Shown here piece after piece: positions 19,129 to 28,352 of a stretch of DNA of 64,000 nucleotides. Origin of the DNA: Ditibartonella choladocola. GTDB lineage: Bacteria > Pseudomonadota > Alphaproteobacteria > Rhizobiales > Rhizobiaceae. Position 1 is the stretch's first letter, and every line of letters begins with the position of its first letter. A model generated the notes under the pieces. That model made no database searches and had not been told where the DNA came from. It saw only the letters and a list, made by a program, of their open reading frames with translations. Where the stretch lies: the NCBI RefSeq assembly GCF_002007565.1, contig NZ_CP015625.1, forward strand, positions 682,001 through 746,000, in the 5' to 3' direction. Both the position numbers and the translations under genes were made by a program.

Positions 19129-19965
19129 TATCGTCGGCTCCCTCAAATCTTGTGATTTTGCGTTCAAAATCATGGAATTATGGATTGGTCTTTGCGGTAA
19201 AACAAAAACCATCTCCTTTTTATTCTATTTTTACTCGATGATTATGGCATAAAACAGTAATACCTGCTATATATAAATTTTCCTGTCGGACAACCTGTGG
19301 TTTAAAATAGAAACAAAGCGCGAATTGATTTAAAACCTATGACATATTACTTGAAAAACATCAATAGGCATACAAATTGGCGCGTAACGTCACTTTACTA
19401 CCCAGTAGAACCGGTTGGTCAAATTGGTTTGTTGTTGTACAAAATTCTACAATTAGAAGTTTAAATTTCGATTTTACAGAGTTGAAAATATGGAATTGAA
19501 AACGCGCCGCTCCTTTGAACTTGAAAGATGAAATTGTCTGGTGACAATTTTATTGTGATTGAACCGGGCGCCGCGTTTATCAGACTTTTCAGACGAAAGA
19601 AAAATCGACACGTTATAAGATACCGGCTTCAGTTTTCCGAACCTGCAAAGAGCGACAAGAAGGGGAGTGTAAAAGGGGCTAAGGAGGATAAGACGGGGGG
19701 CAGGAGAATAAGAGGGGGAAACGAAAACCTATTGATAAGAATTACGAGAAAAATCAGGATATATTACGAAAGAAATTGCTGAAAGAATTATTCATACATC
19801 GTATGATTTTTTCACAGGAACGAATAAGAATAGAACACTTTACAGCGGCGTATTCCAACGGCTCTCAATTTGAAATAATCTCTTGGCTGTCATTTTTCGA
19901 TTTTATCTTCGGGGAAAGATTCCCGCCAGATATTGTTAGGCGGCAGCGGGAATTATAGCTATCAG
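19129..19965. other. Upstream region of the autotransporter; G-rich purine tract, no gene
   Basis: 837 bp between the autotransporter start and the end of the sensor kinase gene, both on the minus strand. It must hold the autotransporter promoter. The tract 19662-19718 is almost pure purine, with four runs of at least four G on the plus strand (19662-19665, 19675-19678, 19695-19700, 19714-19718). Short open frames at 19528-19782 and 19776-19958 have no recognisable content and are attributed to the lack of T in this tract. Confidence 0.5.
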
Positions 19966-21297
19966 TCACAGCTTGATTGTCACTTCAAAGCCTTGAGTGC
20001 TTCCCGAACGGGGAGATGAATAGTTGATTTCTATGGGCATCGTCTTTGTCAAAGCCTCGACTATGGATAGTCCCAGTCCCGATCCTTCCCTATGGTTGTC
20101 TCCGCGATAAAAACGTTGGCTCAGAAATTTTATTTTTGACGGGGGAACTACCGGGCAATCATTGGCTATAATGATTTTGTCCTGATTGATCGAAATATCC
20201 ACCATTGAGCCTTCCAAACTATAGTTCAGTGCATTTTCTACGAGGTTGCGTATGATGACGCCGAATGCGTCACCATTAAGATGTTTTTCGAGAGCTGTTA
20301 CAAAATAGGTGGTAACAATACGGCCTTTTGTCATATTGGCGCGATTGAAATCCTCGATAACAGCCTCGATAAACGGAATAAGATCAACAGGTTTTTCACT
20401 TGTACCGAGTTGGGCATCCGCGCGGGCAAGTTGCAGAAGTTTTTCACTCAATCGGCGTAGACGCTGCAAAGCATTTTCAACTTCTTTGGCTCGCGGGTGA
20501 TAACGTTGGGGGGTTTCTTCAATAAAAACCTGCGTGTGTGCCAATGCTGCGGCAATAGGCGTTCTTATTTCATGCGCACTATTGGACGTGAAAGATCGCT
20601 CCGCTTCCAGTGCGGCCTTGAGCTTTGCCAGCAGGCTGTTGACGGAACCGATGATCGGCTGGAATTCGTCCGGCATAGATTGCGATTGAATGGCTTGCAT
20701 ATTGCCGGTGTCTTTCTTGGCAATTGTTTCGCTCAATTTTTTAATAGGGCGCAATTGGTTACGAACAATAAAACCGATCGCAAGCATACTGAGCGGAATA
20801 ATAAGCACTGCGGGAATGAGCATTGCCGTCATAGCCTCGCGTGCGGCTTCACGCCGCTCTGAAAGCCTGTCGGCAACTTGTATGAGATAATCGCCATCCT
20901 GACTGACAAGCGAGTAAACACGCCATTTTCTGGTTTTGAAAAAACCTGTTTTCAATGGAACGCCATACGGGTTGGAAGGCGCATCTTCCGAGCGCATGAC
21001 CATTTTCCCGTTACGGTCCAGAACCTGATAGGTTGTATATTCTGCCGGTGTAGAGTGGTTATCCGTTCTAACCAGAAGATCGGAATCATTGTCATTGTCG
21101 CGAACATCTTCGAGAGCAAGCGGCAGCAGCCGTTCAGCAGTGACCTGTAGCGTACCATCGAAGGATTCACCATATTCCTCATACATGACGAATGCAGCCA
21201 TGAGACAGGCGATAACCCAAAAAACCAGATTGGCACAGGTAGCCGAAACAATAACACGACGTGTGAGGCTATTTCCCTGATGCCTGAAGCTCAACAT
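19966..21297 (-). CDS. PmrB/QseC-like sensor histidine kinase
   Basis: A 443-residue inner-membrane kinase. Two membrane helices (about 17-39 and 156-178) enclose a periplasmic sensor of about 115 residues. A HAMP linker (about 180-230) leads to the dimerisation domain with the phospho-acceptor H242 in SNSAHEIRTPIAAA. The ATPase domain has the N box NLVENALNYS and G box EGSGLGLSIVEAL. Its start overlaps the response-regulator gene by seven bases, so the two form a pair at the end of the eptA operon. In PmrAB-type systems the kinase senses Fe3+, low pH or cationic peptides; the acidic periplasmic stretch EDVRDNDNDSD fits metal sensing, but this is inference. Confidence 0.9.
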   Translation of the reverse strand: MLSFRHQGNSLTRRVIVSATCANLVFWVIACLMAAFVMYEEYGESFDGTLQVTAERLLPLALEDVRDNDNDSDLLVRTDNHSTPAEYTTYQVLDRNGKMVMRSEDAPSNPYGVPLKTGFFKTRKWRVYSLVSQDGDYLIQVADRLSERREAAREAMTAMLIPAVLIIPLSMLAIGFIVRNQLRPIKKLSETIAKKDTGNMQAIQSQSMPDEFQPIIGSVNSLLAKLKAALEAERSFTSNSAHEIRTPIAAALAHTQVFIEETPQRYHPRAKEVENALQRLRRLSEKLLQLARADAQLGTSEKPVDLIPFIEAVIEDFNRANMTKGRIVTTYFVTALEKHLNGDAFGVIIRNLVENALNYSLEGSMVDISINQDKIIIANDCPVVPPSKIKFLSQRFYRGDNHREGSGLGLSIVEALTKTMPIEINYSSPRSGSTQGFEVTIKL

Positions 21298-21944
21298 AAG
21301 CTATACCCGCGACCATGATGGGTTTTGATGCGATCTTTACCTATTTTTTTACGTAAACGGCTAATATAAACTTCAACGGTATTGCTTTCAACTTCCGAAC
21401 CGAATGCATAGATTGTGTCTTCAATCTGCGATTTGGTAATCAGCATATTGGGATGGGATGCCATATGTTCGATAATGGCCCATTCACGCGAACTCAATTC
21501 AACTTCTTTATCATCAATGAACAGCCGTTTATTTTCCATGTCCAAGGTCATGGAACCGATTTTTATTTCCGATTTTGCAAGACCGTTTGTCCTTCGTGCG
21601 ACGGCAGCTATTCTGGCCGTTAATTCATAAAGGTCGAAAGGTTTGACGATATAATCGTCAGCACCGCTATTCAAACCTTCAATTCTTTCGCTAATCTGGT
21701 CATGGGCCGTGAGTATCACGACCGGCGAAGGCAAATTTTTTGAACGGATATTTTTAAGAAAATCCAGACCACTTCCGTCAGGGAGCCGCAAATCCAGCAA
21801 AATAAAGTCATAGTGGGTGGTTGAAACGGCGGCATAAGCATCTTCGAGGGTTTCAGCCCAATCAACAGCGTTATTCTGGTTAATCAGATGGTCGCGCACA
21901 GCACGACCAAGCGATTTATCGTCTTCAATCAGCAATACACGCAT
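21291..21944 (-). CDS. PmrA-like OmpR-family response regulator
   Basis: A 217-residue regulator. The receiver domain has the acidic pocket (IEDDKS), phospho-acceptor D51 in LLDLRLPDG and K101 in DDYIVKPF, all canonical. The winged-helix DNA-binding domain (about 125-217) ends YISRLRKKIGKDRIKTHHGRGYSL, the usual OmpR/PhoB wing. It sits three bases after eptA and overlaps the kinase gene. By analogy with PmrA/BasR it would activate this same operon in response to its kinase. I did not recognise a PmrA box in the region upstream of 24404. Confidence 0.92.
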   Translation of the reverse strand: MRVLLIEDDKSLGRAVRDHLINQNNAVDWAETLEDAYAAVSTTHYDFILLDLRLPDGSGLDFLKNIRSKNLPSPVVILTAHDQISERIEGLNSGADDYIVKPFDLYELTARIAAVARRTNGLAKSEIKIGSMTLDMENKRLFIDDKEVELSSREWAIIEHMASHPNMLITKSQIEDTIYAFGSEVESNTVEVYISRLRKKIGKDRIKTHHGRGYSLC

Positions 21945-21947
21945 TGT

Positions 21948-23594
21948 TTATTTTTCCATGGCTATCTGACTGGCTTGACAAGATTTAAAAATATCAAGTC
22001 GATCATCCTTAAGAGTTGTTTTTACATTCATCATGGTCAGGACGGAAGGAAAAAGATTGTCGTGCGACATCTGTTTTGCTTCTGCGTCTTTCTTTACACA
22101 ATCGAGATCAAGTTTCATCGAGCGGGCAAAGCCTGCCGATACCCATAAAACAAAGGGAATATGCGTCTGTTCTTCAGGCGCTACGGAATAGGGCATTCCA
22201 TGGAGGTAAAGACCATTCTCGCCTAAAGACTCTCCGTGATCGGACATATACACCATGGCGGAATCGAATTTTCCTTTCCGCCCGTCAAGTGCGTCGATAA
22301 TCGAACTCAGGAAATAGTCCGTGTAGAGTATGGTATTGTCATAAGCATTGCGAATTTCTTCGGGCTTGCATTCGCTGAAAACAGTATTCCGGCAATCAGG
22401 ACGAAAACGCCTGAATGTTTCCGGATAACGCTCGAAATAGGCGGGGCCATGGCTGCCGAGCTGATGAATGAACAACACGCTGTCATGGTCGATATGATCG
22501 AGCCATTCTGTTAATTGTTCAAGCATGATGCCGTCCTGACATTCGCCATCAATACAATATGCAGGGTCTTTCCTTCCATAGAAGGAAACGGTTTTCACGC
22601 GATCTGCTACACCTTTGCTACCCGTGTTATTATCCCACCACTCGACATTCACTCCTGCATTTTGCAAAATATCGGGAAGGCTATTTGTTGATATTGCGCG
22701 TGCAACCGTGAATTCTTTTCGTGGAAAGGGCGAAAACATACAAGGAAGCGACTGGGCTGTGGCTGTTCCGCATGAGGTTGTGTTTGGAAAATAGACAATA
22801 TCCCGTTTTTTCAATTCGGGGTTTGTTTCTTTATCATAACCTTGCAGCGAAAAATTATCCGCGCGTGCTGTTTCACCGGCGACAACAACCGTCACGCGCG
22901 GACGATGGTTTTGTGGCTCGAACGGCACGACCTTGGCATCAAGTCCCACTTGTTTGAAAATACGCGTTTTTGCATGTTCTCTGCGAACCACATATTTGAC
23001 AGCATTGCCTATCGGAAGAACCGGGTTGACAATGCGCACAATTTCATTGTGTTCGCGCAATGTCGAGATGAGTTGGCGCGACGTAATCAAAGTACAGAAT
23101 ACCGCAATCAGCAAGCAGGGAACAATAACAGAAAGATTAAGCAGCACTTTCTTTATAATGGGAAAATGTTTTACCTTAACCCATAATATCAACAAGCAAG
23201 GAAATATGCCGGTCAAAAACAGGTGGAAGAAAAACAAAGGTGAAAGAAGGTCGGAAGCTTCTGCCGTGGTTGTCTCTACAGCATTGGCGATCATATCGCG
23301 GTCGATAATTGTTCCGAATTGATCGGTAAACCAGCTTGCGACACTGCCTGAAAGAATGAAAATGATAAAAACCGGTTTTATGAAATATTTGGCTGAAAAT
23401 GTAACGGTCAATGCTATGAAGAGACAGGCAACACCAACAGCAATCGCGATAATGGGCGCATAATCATAATTGAATGCTTGCACCACATGTTGCCAAAAAG
23501 TGCGGTTAAATGCGACCAGCATATAAAGCGCAACGATGATTGACAGTGTCACACTACCGATAGCGGGGCGATATTTCAAAACAGCGCGAACCAT
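21948..23594 (-). CDS. eptA: Lipid A phosphoethanolamine transferase (EptA/PmrC family)
   Basis: A 548-residue inner-membrane enzyme that moves phosphoethanolamine from phosphatidylethanolamine to lipid A, lowering negative charge and binding of polymyxins and host cationic peptides. Five membrane helices occupy residues 10-170. The periplasmic sulfatase-fold domain follows, with the nucleophile T242 in AGETARADNFSL (with E241 as zinc ligand), the conserved CGTATAQSLPCMFS region, SDHGESLGENGLYLHG and a final EEQTHIPFVLW histidine. Paired cysteines in the periplasmic domain fit the family's disulfides. The ribosome-binding site GAGGTGA lies on the stop codon of the preceding gene, implying coupled translation. 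Confidence 0.95.
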   Translation of the reverse strand: MVRAVLKYRPAIGSVTLSIIVALYMLVAFNRTFWQHVVQAFNYDYAPIIAIAVGVACLFIALTVTFSAKYFIKPVFIIFILSGSVASWFTDQFGTIIDRDMIANAVETTTAEASDLLSPLFFFHLFLTGIFPCLLILWVKVKHFPIIKKVLLNLSVIVPCLLIAVFCTLITSRQLISTLREHNEIVRIVNPVLPIGNAVKYVVRREHAKTRIFKQVGLDAKVVPFEPQNHRPRVTVVVAGETARADNFSLQGYDKETNPELKKRDIVYFPNTTSCGTATAQSLPCMFSPFPRKEFTVARAISTNSLPDILQNAGVNVEWWDNNTGSKGVADRVKTVSFYGRKDPAYCIDGECQDGIMLEQLTEWLDHIDHDSVLFIHQLGSHGPAYFERYPETFRRFRPDCRNTVFSECKPEEIRNAYDNTILYTDYFLSSIIDALDGRKGKFDSAMVYMSDHGESLGENGLYLHGMPYSVAPEEQTHIPFVLWVSAGFARSMKLDLDCVKKDAEAKQMSHDNLFPSVLTMMNVKTTLKDDRLDIFKSCQASQIAMEK

Positions 23595-23597
23595 AAA

Positions 23598-24404
23598 TCA
23601 CCTCACAACATTGGAGCGAAATTCTTGCGATAAAGACATTTCGATGGAAAACGGTTTGACATATTCGGCCGGAAATTTTTCGCATTGCCTGTTTGTTTCA
23701 GGCAGTTTTTCCAGCTTTTCCATTTCACTTCGTGCAGCCGACAGATCATTTTGAAAAGCCGGAAGCTTTTTCAGCCGGTCAACAAGTTTTTCCGAATAAT
23801 CCTCGTCGACTTCAACGGCACTCACACTATGAACACCGCAAATAACGCGGCTTTCAGCTATGCTGCGGGCATGAGCAAAAATTGCAGCGCGATGTTCGGG
23901 GAAAAACTCGACCAGTAATCGTGCTGCTGTCCATCCTTCCATGGCATGACCGGACGGATAATCATATCCTGAAGGCTTTGTACAAGAAACACCGCCATAG
24001 GCAACATAAGGACGGGTAACCTCGAATAGCTTTTTGGATTTTCTTACGAGCTTTTCGGAGTCTTCACTCATTTTTGCAAAAAGCTTGAAAAAATCCGGCA
24101 TGTTTTCAGAAGTTAGCCGGCGAGCCGTTGCACAACTGAACCCCTGGACAAGCTCGGCCGGTGTTGCTCGTGCGTCACTTATCGCCTGTTTCCAGCGGGC
24201 ACTATCTTTATAGGAACGGGTGTGCAAAAAAACTTTTTCATCGCGTTTCTGTTCGACACTTCCGGCAGGGGGAGGGGTAATGTCGAGCAACATACGTTGT
24301 TCGCCATAACGGTTGAGATAACCGCCTCCGCTCATATAGTAGCCGCTGCAAAACAATATTGAACAGCCAATAACCGTTAAAGTGAGTTTTCCAGTTTTGC
24401 GCAT
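23598..24404 (-). CDS. PAP2-superfamily (class A acid phosphatase-like) protein with altered catalytic motif
   Basis: A 268-residue protein with an N-terminal signal or anchor (about 8-22, no lipobox), hence periplasmic. The three phosphatase motifs are nearly complete: K124-x6-R131-P132, PSGH at 150-153, and S185-R186-x5-H192. The last motif should continue H-x3-D, but residue 196 is alanine (HSVSA), removing the aspartate that orients the catalytic histidine. It is first in the operon with eptA and a PmrAB-like pair, three bases before eptA, so the natural guess is removal of a lipid or lipid A phosphate or of a product of EptA. The substitution makes weak or no activity possible. AAGGA stands eight bases before the ATG. 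Confidence 0.88.
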   Translation of the reverse strand: MRKTGKLTLTVIGCSILFCSGYYMSGGGYLNRYGEQRMLLDITPPPAGSVEQKRDEKVFLHTRSYKDSARWKQAISDARATPAELVQGFSCATARRLTSENMPDFFKLFAKMSEDSEKLVRKSKKLFEVTRPYVAYGGVSCTKPSGYDYPSGHAMEGWTAARLLVEFFPEHRAAIFAHARSIAESRVICGVHSVSAVEVDEDYSEKLVDRLKKLPAFQNDLSAARSEMEKLEKLPETNRQCEKFPAEYVKPFSIEMSLSQEFRSNVVR

Positions 24405-24871
24405 TCACAGAGTCCTTTTCGATTTCCTCTCTAAGTGCGAAAACTGACAGTATCCTGAACAAGAAAAATAAACTTCCGGTTGATTTAAAAAATCGGATGT
24501 CCGATTTTCAAAAAAAATCTCTATTACCGGTTTTTCGGGTGAGGGCTGCTTGCCAAATATCTAATTTATCCGGAACGCGTGAGGGGCAGTTCAGTCTCTC
24601 GAACTCGTAAATCCGGCCATGTAACTCAAGTATTTCTATCGTAACTTCCGGAAAAATATTGATTTCGGATGAGAAAAAACATTAAAAAGAGAAGCCGAAG
24701 TTTTTCTGTCAAAACACGAGAGCGGCACAGCCGAATAATAGGGTTCGCATGTTATCAAAATAGAACACTATCATTATTCTGTTATAATCGGACAATCGGT
24801 TTCTTTATTTCTTGAATAATCATTGTCTTTTGCCTAACACATTGGAGTTGTTGCGGCGCAGAGGTTAAAAA
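24405..24871. other. Divergent promoter region between the PAP2-eptA operon and the permease
   Basis: 467 bp, AT-rich, with both flanking genes reading outward, so at least two promoters must lie here. No binding site could be assigned with confidence, and no small gene is seen. Confidence 0.5.
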
Positions 24872-26248
24872 ATGCAGAACAGCTCGTTAAAACAGGGCCT
24901 GAACAAGCGGCATGTTTTTTTTATAGCCCTCGGTTCAGCTATTGGAACGGGATTATTTTATGGGTCGGCCGGAGCTATCAAAGTGGCCGGTCCCAGTGTT
25001 TTACTGGCTTATTGCATTTCCGGCGTCATGGCATTCATGGTTATGCGCGCGCTTGGAGAAATGGTTCTTCATAATCCGCTTCCCGGTTCGTTTGGCCGCT
25101 ATGCCTCGAATTATATGAGCCCGTTTTCCGGTTTTTTGACCGGTTGGACTTATGTTTTTGAAATGGTGCTGGTTTGTCTTGCCGATATTACCGCTTTTGC
25201 AACTTATATGGGGTTCTGGTTTCCCGAAGTTTCCCCCTGGTTGTGGACGCTTGGAATTACGCTTGTCATAACGGGTCTGAATTTGACGGCTGTAAAAATC
25301 TATGGCGAAATGGAATTCTGGCTTTCGGTCGTAAAAATTGCCGCCATTATAGCAATGATTATTGCCGGCTTCGGTATTATGTTGTTCGGCTTTGGAACTG
25401 CCACCCATCACGCTACCGGCATTCACAATCTCTGGAGCAATGGCGGCTTTATGCCGAATGGGTGGGAAGGTTTTATCGCTTCTTTCAGTGTTGTGGTTTT
25501 TGCGTTTGGCGGGATTGAAATTATCGGCCTTATGGCTGTTGAAGTCAAAGATGCCGACCGCAATATCCCGAAAGCAATCAATGCTATTCCGTTCCGTATC
25601 TTGTTTTTCTATGTCGCAACCCTTGCGATTTTGATGTCACTTTATCCATGGAATAAAATCGGTCTTGAAGGCAGCCCGTTTGTGACAATCTTTGAAAGCC
25701 TCGGCATCAAATATGCGGCCAACATTCTCAACATTGTTGTCATTACCGCGGCAATCTCGGCAATTAACAGTGATTTATATGGTGCAGGCCGTATGTTGCA
25801 CGGCCTTGCAGAAGATGGACACGCCCCCAAAAAATTGAATTTTGTTTCCAAAAAGGGAATTCCGGTTTTGTCGGTTCTGGCGATGTTCTGTGTGCTGGTC
25901 GTGGGAGTGGTGCTCAATTATTTTATCCATGACAAACTGTTTTTCCTGATCGCTGCCATGGCAACATTTGCAACCGTTTTTGTCTGGCTGATGATTTTGC
26001 TCTCGCAGGTTTGTATGCGGTTGAGACTTCCGAAAGCCGAACAAAAAAGCTTACGTTATCAAATTCCGTTCTGGCCGGTCGGTTCGATTGTTGCAATCCT
26101 TTTTATGGTTTTCATCATCGTATTGTTGGGTTTCTTCGAGGATACAGCAGCCGCTTTGATTGTTGGTATTATCTGGGTTGTGCTGATGTCTGTCATCTAT
26201 TTTTTCATGAAGAAGACAGGTAAAAATACCGGAATAAAGGCTCATTAA
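24872..26248 (+). CDS. proY: APC-family amino acid permease, closest to ProY
   Basis: A 458-residue, 12-helix inner-membrane transporter of the amino acid transporter (AAT) group. The family's unwound helix 1 signature is clear: FIALGSAIGTGLFYGSAGAI, followed by MRALGEM. Resemblance to enteric ProY runs through the whole chain (GSAIGTGLFYGSA, NLWSNGGF, GGIEIIG, AINSDLYGAGRMLHG, FATVFVWLMILLSQ), so proline or another neutral amino acid by proton symport is the likely substrate; specificity is inferred. It is single, with its own long upstream region. Such closeness to an enteric protein is unusual beside the clearly rhizobial genes of the window. Confidence 0.88.
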   Translation: MQNSSLKQGLNKRHVFFIALGSAIGTGLFYGSAGAIKVAGPSVLLAYCISGVMAFMVMRALGEMVLHNPLPGSFGRYASNYMSPFSGFLTGWTYVFEMVLVCLADITAFATYMGFWFPEVSPWLWTLGITLVITGLNLTAVKIYGEMEFWLSVVKIAAIIAMIIAGFGIMLFGFGTATHHATGIHNLWSNGGFMPNGWEGFIASFSVVVFAFGGIEIIGLMAVEVKDADRNIPKAINAIPFRILFFYVATLAILMSLYPWNKIGLEGSPFVTIFESLGIKYAANILNIVVITAAISAINSDLYGAGRMLHGLAEDGHAPKKLNFVSKKGIPVLSVLAMFCVLVVGVVLNYFIHDKLFFLIAAMATFATVFVWLMILLSQVCMRLRLPKAEQKSLRYQIPFWPVGSIVAILFMVFIIVLLGFFEDTAAALIVGIIWVVLMSVIYFFMKKTGKNTGIKAH

Positions 26249-27014
26249 TCAGGATAAAAATTGCCGATAGAGATGATGCAGATAGCAGAGAAAGATCTAT
26301 ATCTGCATCGGCTATAGCCTATAGCCATGTGTTTTCAATCCTTGACTTTGTCTAATCCTCGATTTTTGCCGGATATTCCGGCTTTGCAAGCGGCTTTGCG
26401 ATTGTCTTGGCGGTGTGGGCAAGTTTGTCTATAAAAGAACTCCGGTTGGTTCGCCTCTTGGAGGGACCATGCGGGTCTTGAGCTTTCTTTCTAAAAATGT
26501 CTGCGGGAACCGGTCAGGAACACAGCTCCTGTTCAGCAACGGGTTTCTGTCTCTCCGGCAGAACAGCAGGAGTGGAACGCTGCTCCATTGTTGCCACTCT
26601 TCTCACCTTTACAGAATAAGGCAAACCGGTTTTCCAATGTAATCTCTGATTTGATCCGGATTTGGGGTGAAACCGGCCTTTGTGCGCCGGATGGGGGGAA
26701 TATTCCCTTTTTCAACAGGTTTGTTCTTTAAAAATGCGCTTTGGGGGTCGGTTCTATCAGTCATAATGTATTGAAGCCTTGAGGCCTTACGGAGCAGGCA
26801 AAATCTTTGGAAAAAGTTTCACAGTAGAACAATTGTGAGACATATATTTTTATATGTTTGCGTTAGAGGCGAAAAATACAAAAACAAGTGATTAGATATT
26901 CAAAGTGATAATAATATAATGAATATTTATATAACTTTGTAAGGAGGAAGACACCAACATCAAGGCGATATATTTTTAATTTTATTTCCGATAACCAATG
27001 TCAGGGAGGATAAA
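26249..27014. other. Long gene-free stretch with a hairpin; no gene recognised
   Basis: 766 bp between two plus-strand genes. A 10-bp perfect stem (26275-26284 with 26300-26309) follows the permease stop by 26 bases. It has no T tract, so it is an mRNA 3' end structure or a Rho-type end rather than a textbook terminator. The short open frames at 26415-26642 (+) and 26533-26715 (-) overlap, have no recognisable content and are not called. The last 130 bases are very AT-rich and should carry the promoter of the dehydrogenase gene. Confidence 0.5.
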
Positions 27015-28151
27015 ATGGCATTGATTAACTATTTGACAAGAATACAGTTCGGTTATGGTTCACTTGAAACTTTGAACGAGGAAATGGCACTTGCCGGAAT
27101 AAAAAATCCTTTGCTTGTGACGGATAAGGGAGTGAGGCAACTTGGTATCATCGACAAGATAGAAAAGATTATCGGCAAAAAATTTGCTGCTATTTATGAC
27201 GAAACACCGGGCAATCCGACTGAAGCGGCAGTCCGCGACGCCGAGCAACTGTTTAAAAAAATCAATGCCGACGGGATAATTGCTGTTGGTGGTGGTTCAG
27301 CGATAGATTTGGCCAAAGGTGTTGCAATTCTTGCATCCCATTCACGTCCTCTGAAGGATTTTTCACCGCTTCGTGGTGGCAGTGCAACGATTACATCCAA
27401 GAATTACCCGCTCATTGCCATTCCTACAACGGCAGGGACCGGAAGCGAGGTGGGGCGCGGCGCGGTTATCATTCTTGATGATGGCAGCAAAACTGCTTTG
27501 GTATCTCCCTTTATCATTCCAAAAGCGGCTATTTGTGATCCCGAACTGACGTTAAGTCTGCCAGCCCGCCTTACCGCAGCGACAGGGATGGATGCAATTT
27601 CACATTGCATAGAAACCTTTCTGGCCTCGGCGTTTAACCCTCCCGCAGACGGAATTGCTTTGGAAGGATTAAGAAGAGCATGGAAGAATATCAGGATTGC
27701 AACCAGAGAACCGGAAAACAGAGAGGCAAGGCTCAATATGTTGATTGCTTCGACTATGGGGGCAATGACGTTTCAAAAAGGCCTGGGTTGTGTCCATAGT
27801 TTGAGTCATTCCCTGGGTGGTCTTAATCCCAAACTACATCATGGAACACTCAATGCGATTTTCCTTCCAGCGGTTCTCACCTTCAACCGGTCTGCCGAAA
27901 GTGTCAAAGAGGAAAACAAGTTCGATCGTCTGGCCGAGGCTATGGGAATTTCTTCAGGTGAAATGGTTGAAGATGCAATCGTCGAGTTGCGTGAAGACCT
28001 CGGTTTGCCGGACAATCTTTCCAGTCTGGGTGTCGAACGCAGTCTTTTTCCCGCTGTTATCAAAGGCGCGTTGAAAGATTCCTGTCATCCAACCAATCCG
28101 AAAACGGCAACGGCGGAAGACTATAACAACATGCTGGAAAGTTCATACTGA
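27015..28151 (+). CDS. Iron-dependent (group III) alcohol dehydrogenase
   Basis: A 378-residue NAD(P)-dependent, metal-dependent oxidoreductase. The N-terminal Rossmann-like half has the nucleotide motif AVGGGSAIDLAKGVA (near 95). The helical half holds the metal ligands: Asp and His of MDAISHCIETF (near 192-196), and the two histidines of CVHSLSHSLGG and NPKLHHGTLNA (near 261-278). The order and spacing are those of FucO-like and 1,3-propanediol/4-hydroxybutyrate dehydrogenases; the natural substrate cannot be told. AGGGAGGATAAA precedes the ATG. Flanks offer no pathway partner, so it looks like an isolated redox gene. A stable hairpin follows the stop. Confidence 0.92.
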   Translation: MALINYLTRIQFGYGSLETLNEEMALAGIKNPLLVTDKGVRQLGIIDKIEKIIGKKFAAIYDETPGNPTEAAVRDAEQLFKKINADGIIAVGGGSAIDLAKGVAILASHSRPLKDFSPLRGGSATITSKNYPLIAIPTTAGTGSEVGRGAVIILDDGSKTALVSPFIIPKAAICDPELTLSLPARLTAATGMDAISHCIETFLASAFNPPADGIALEGLRRAWKNIRIATREPENREARLNMLIASTMGAMTFQKGLGCVHSLSHSLGGLNPKLHHGTLNAIFLPAVLTFNRSAESVKEENKFDRLAEAMGISSGEMVEDAIVELREDLGLPDNLSSLGVERSLFPAVIKGALKDSCHPTNPKTATAEDYNNMLESSY

Positions 28152-28170
28152 CCGATTTTGAACAAATGTT

Positions 28171-28206
28171 CCAACCCGTTCAGTGAATGATTTACGAACG
28201 GGTTGG
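28171..28206 (+). terminator. Hairpin after the alcohol dehydrogenase gene, probable terminator
   Basis: CCAACCCGTTC (28171-28181) pairs perfectly with GAACGGGTTGG (28196-28206) across a 14-base loop, 20 bases past the stop. There is no T tract after it on the plus strand, so the terminator call is tentative. Confidence 0.5.
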
Positions 28207-28352
28207 GGGCACGAGTTCGACAATCGCCCCTTTCAATTCCGGTTGGTTGATCCCGCCACATGGCAGGACAAATACGTTTTCTATTATTTTTCGATGAAAC
28301 GGAAAGAAAACGAAAAGAGTGGTTTCAATCAACGTTCTTAAGGTTGTAAATA

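Noticed and set aside
19528-19782. 84-codon plus-strand ORF upstream of the kinase gene
   Set aside because: It spans the purine tract, which lacks stops in this frame; the Lys/Gly/Arg-rich product is of compositional origin.
26415-26715. Overlapping ORFs between the permease and the dehydrogenase
   Set aside because: Both short, on opposite strands, without recognisable domains or start signals.
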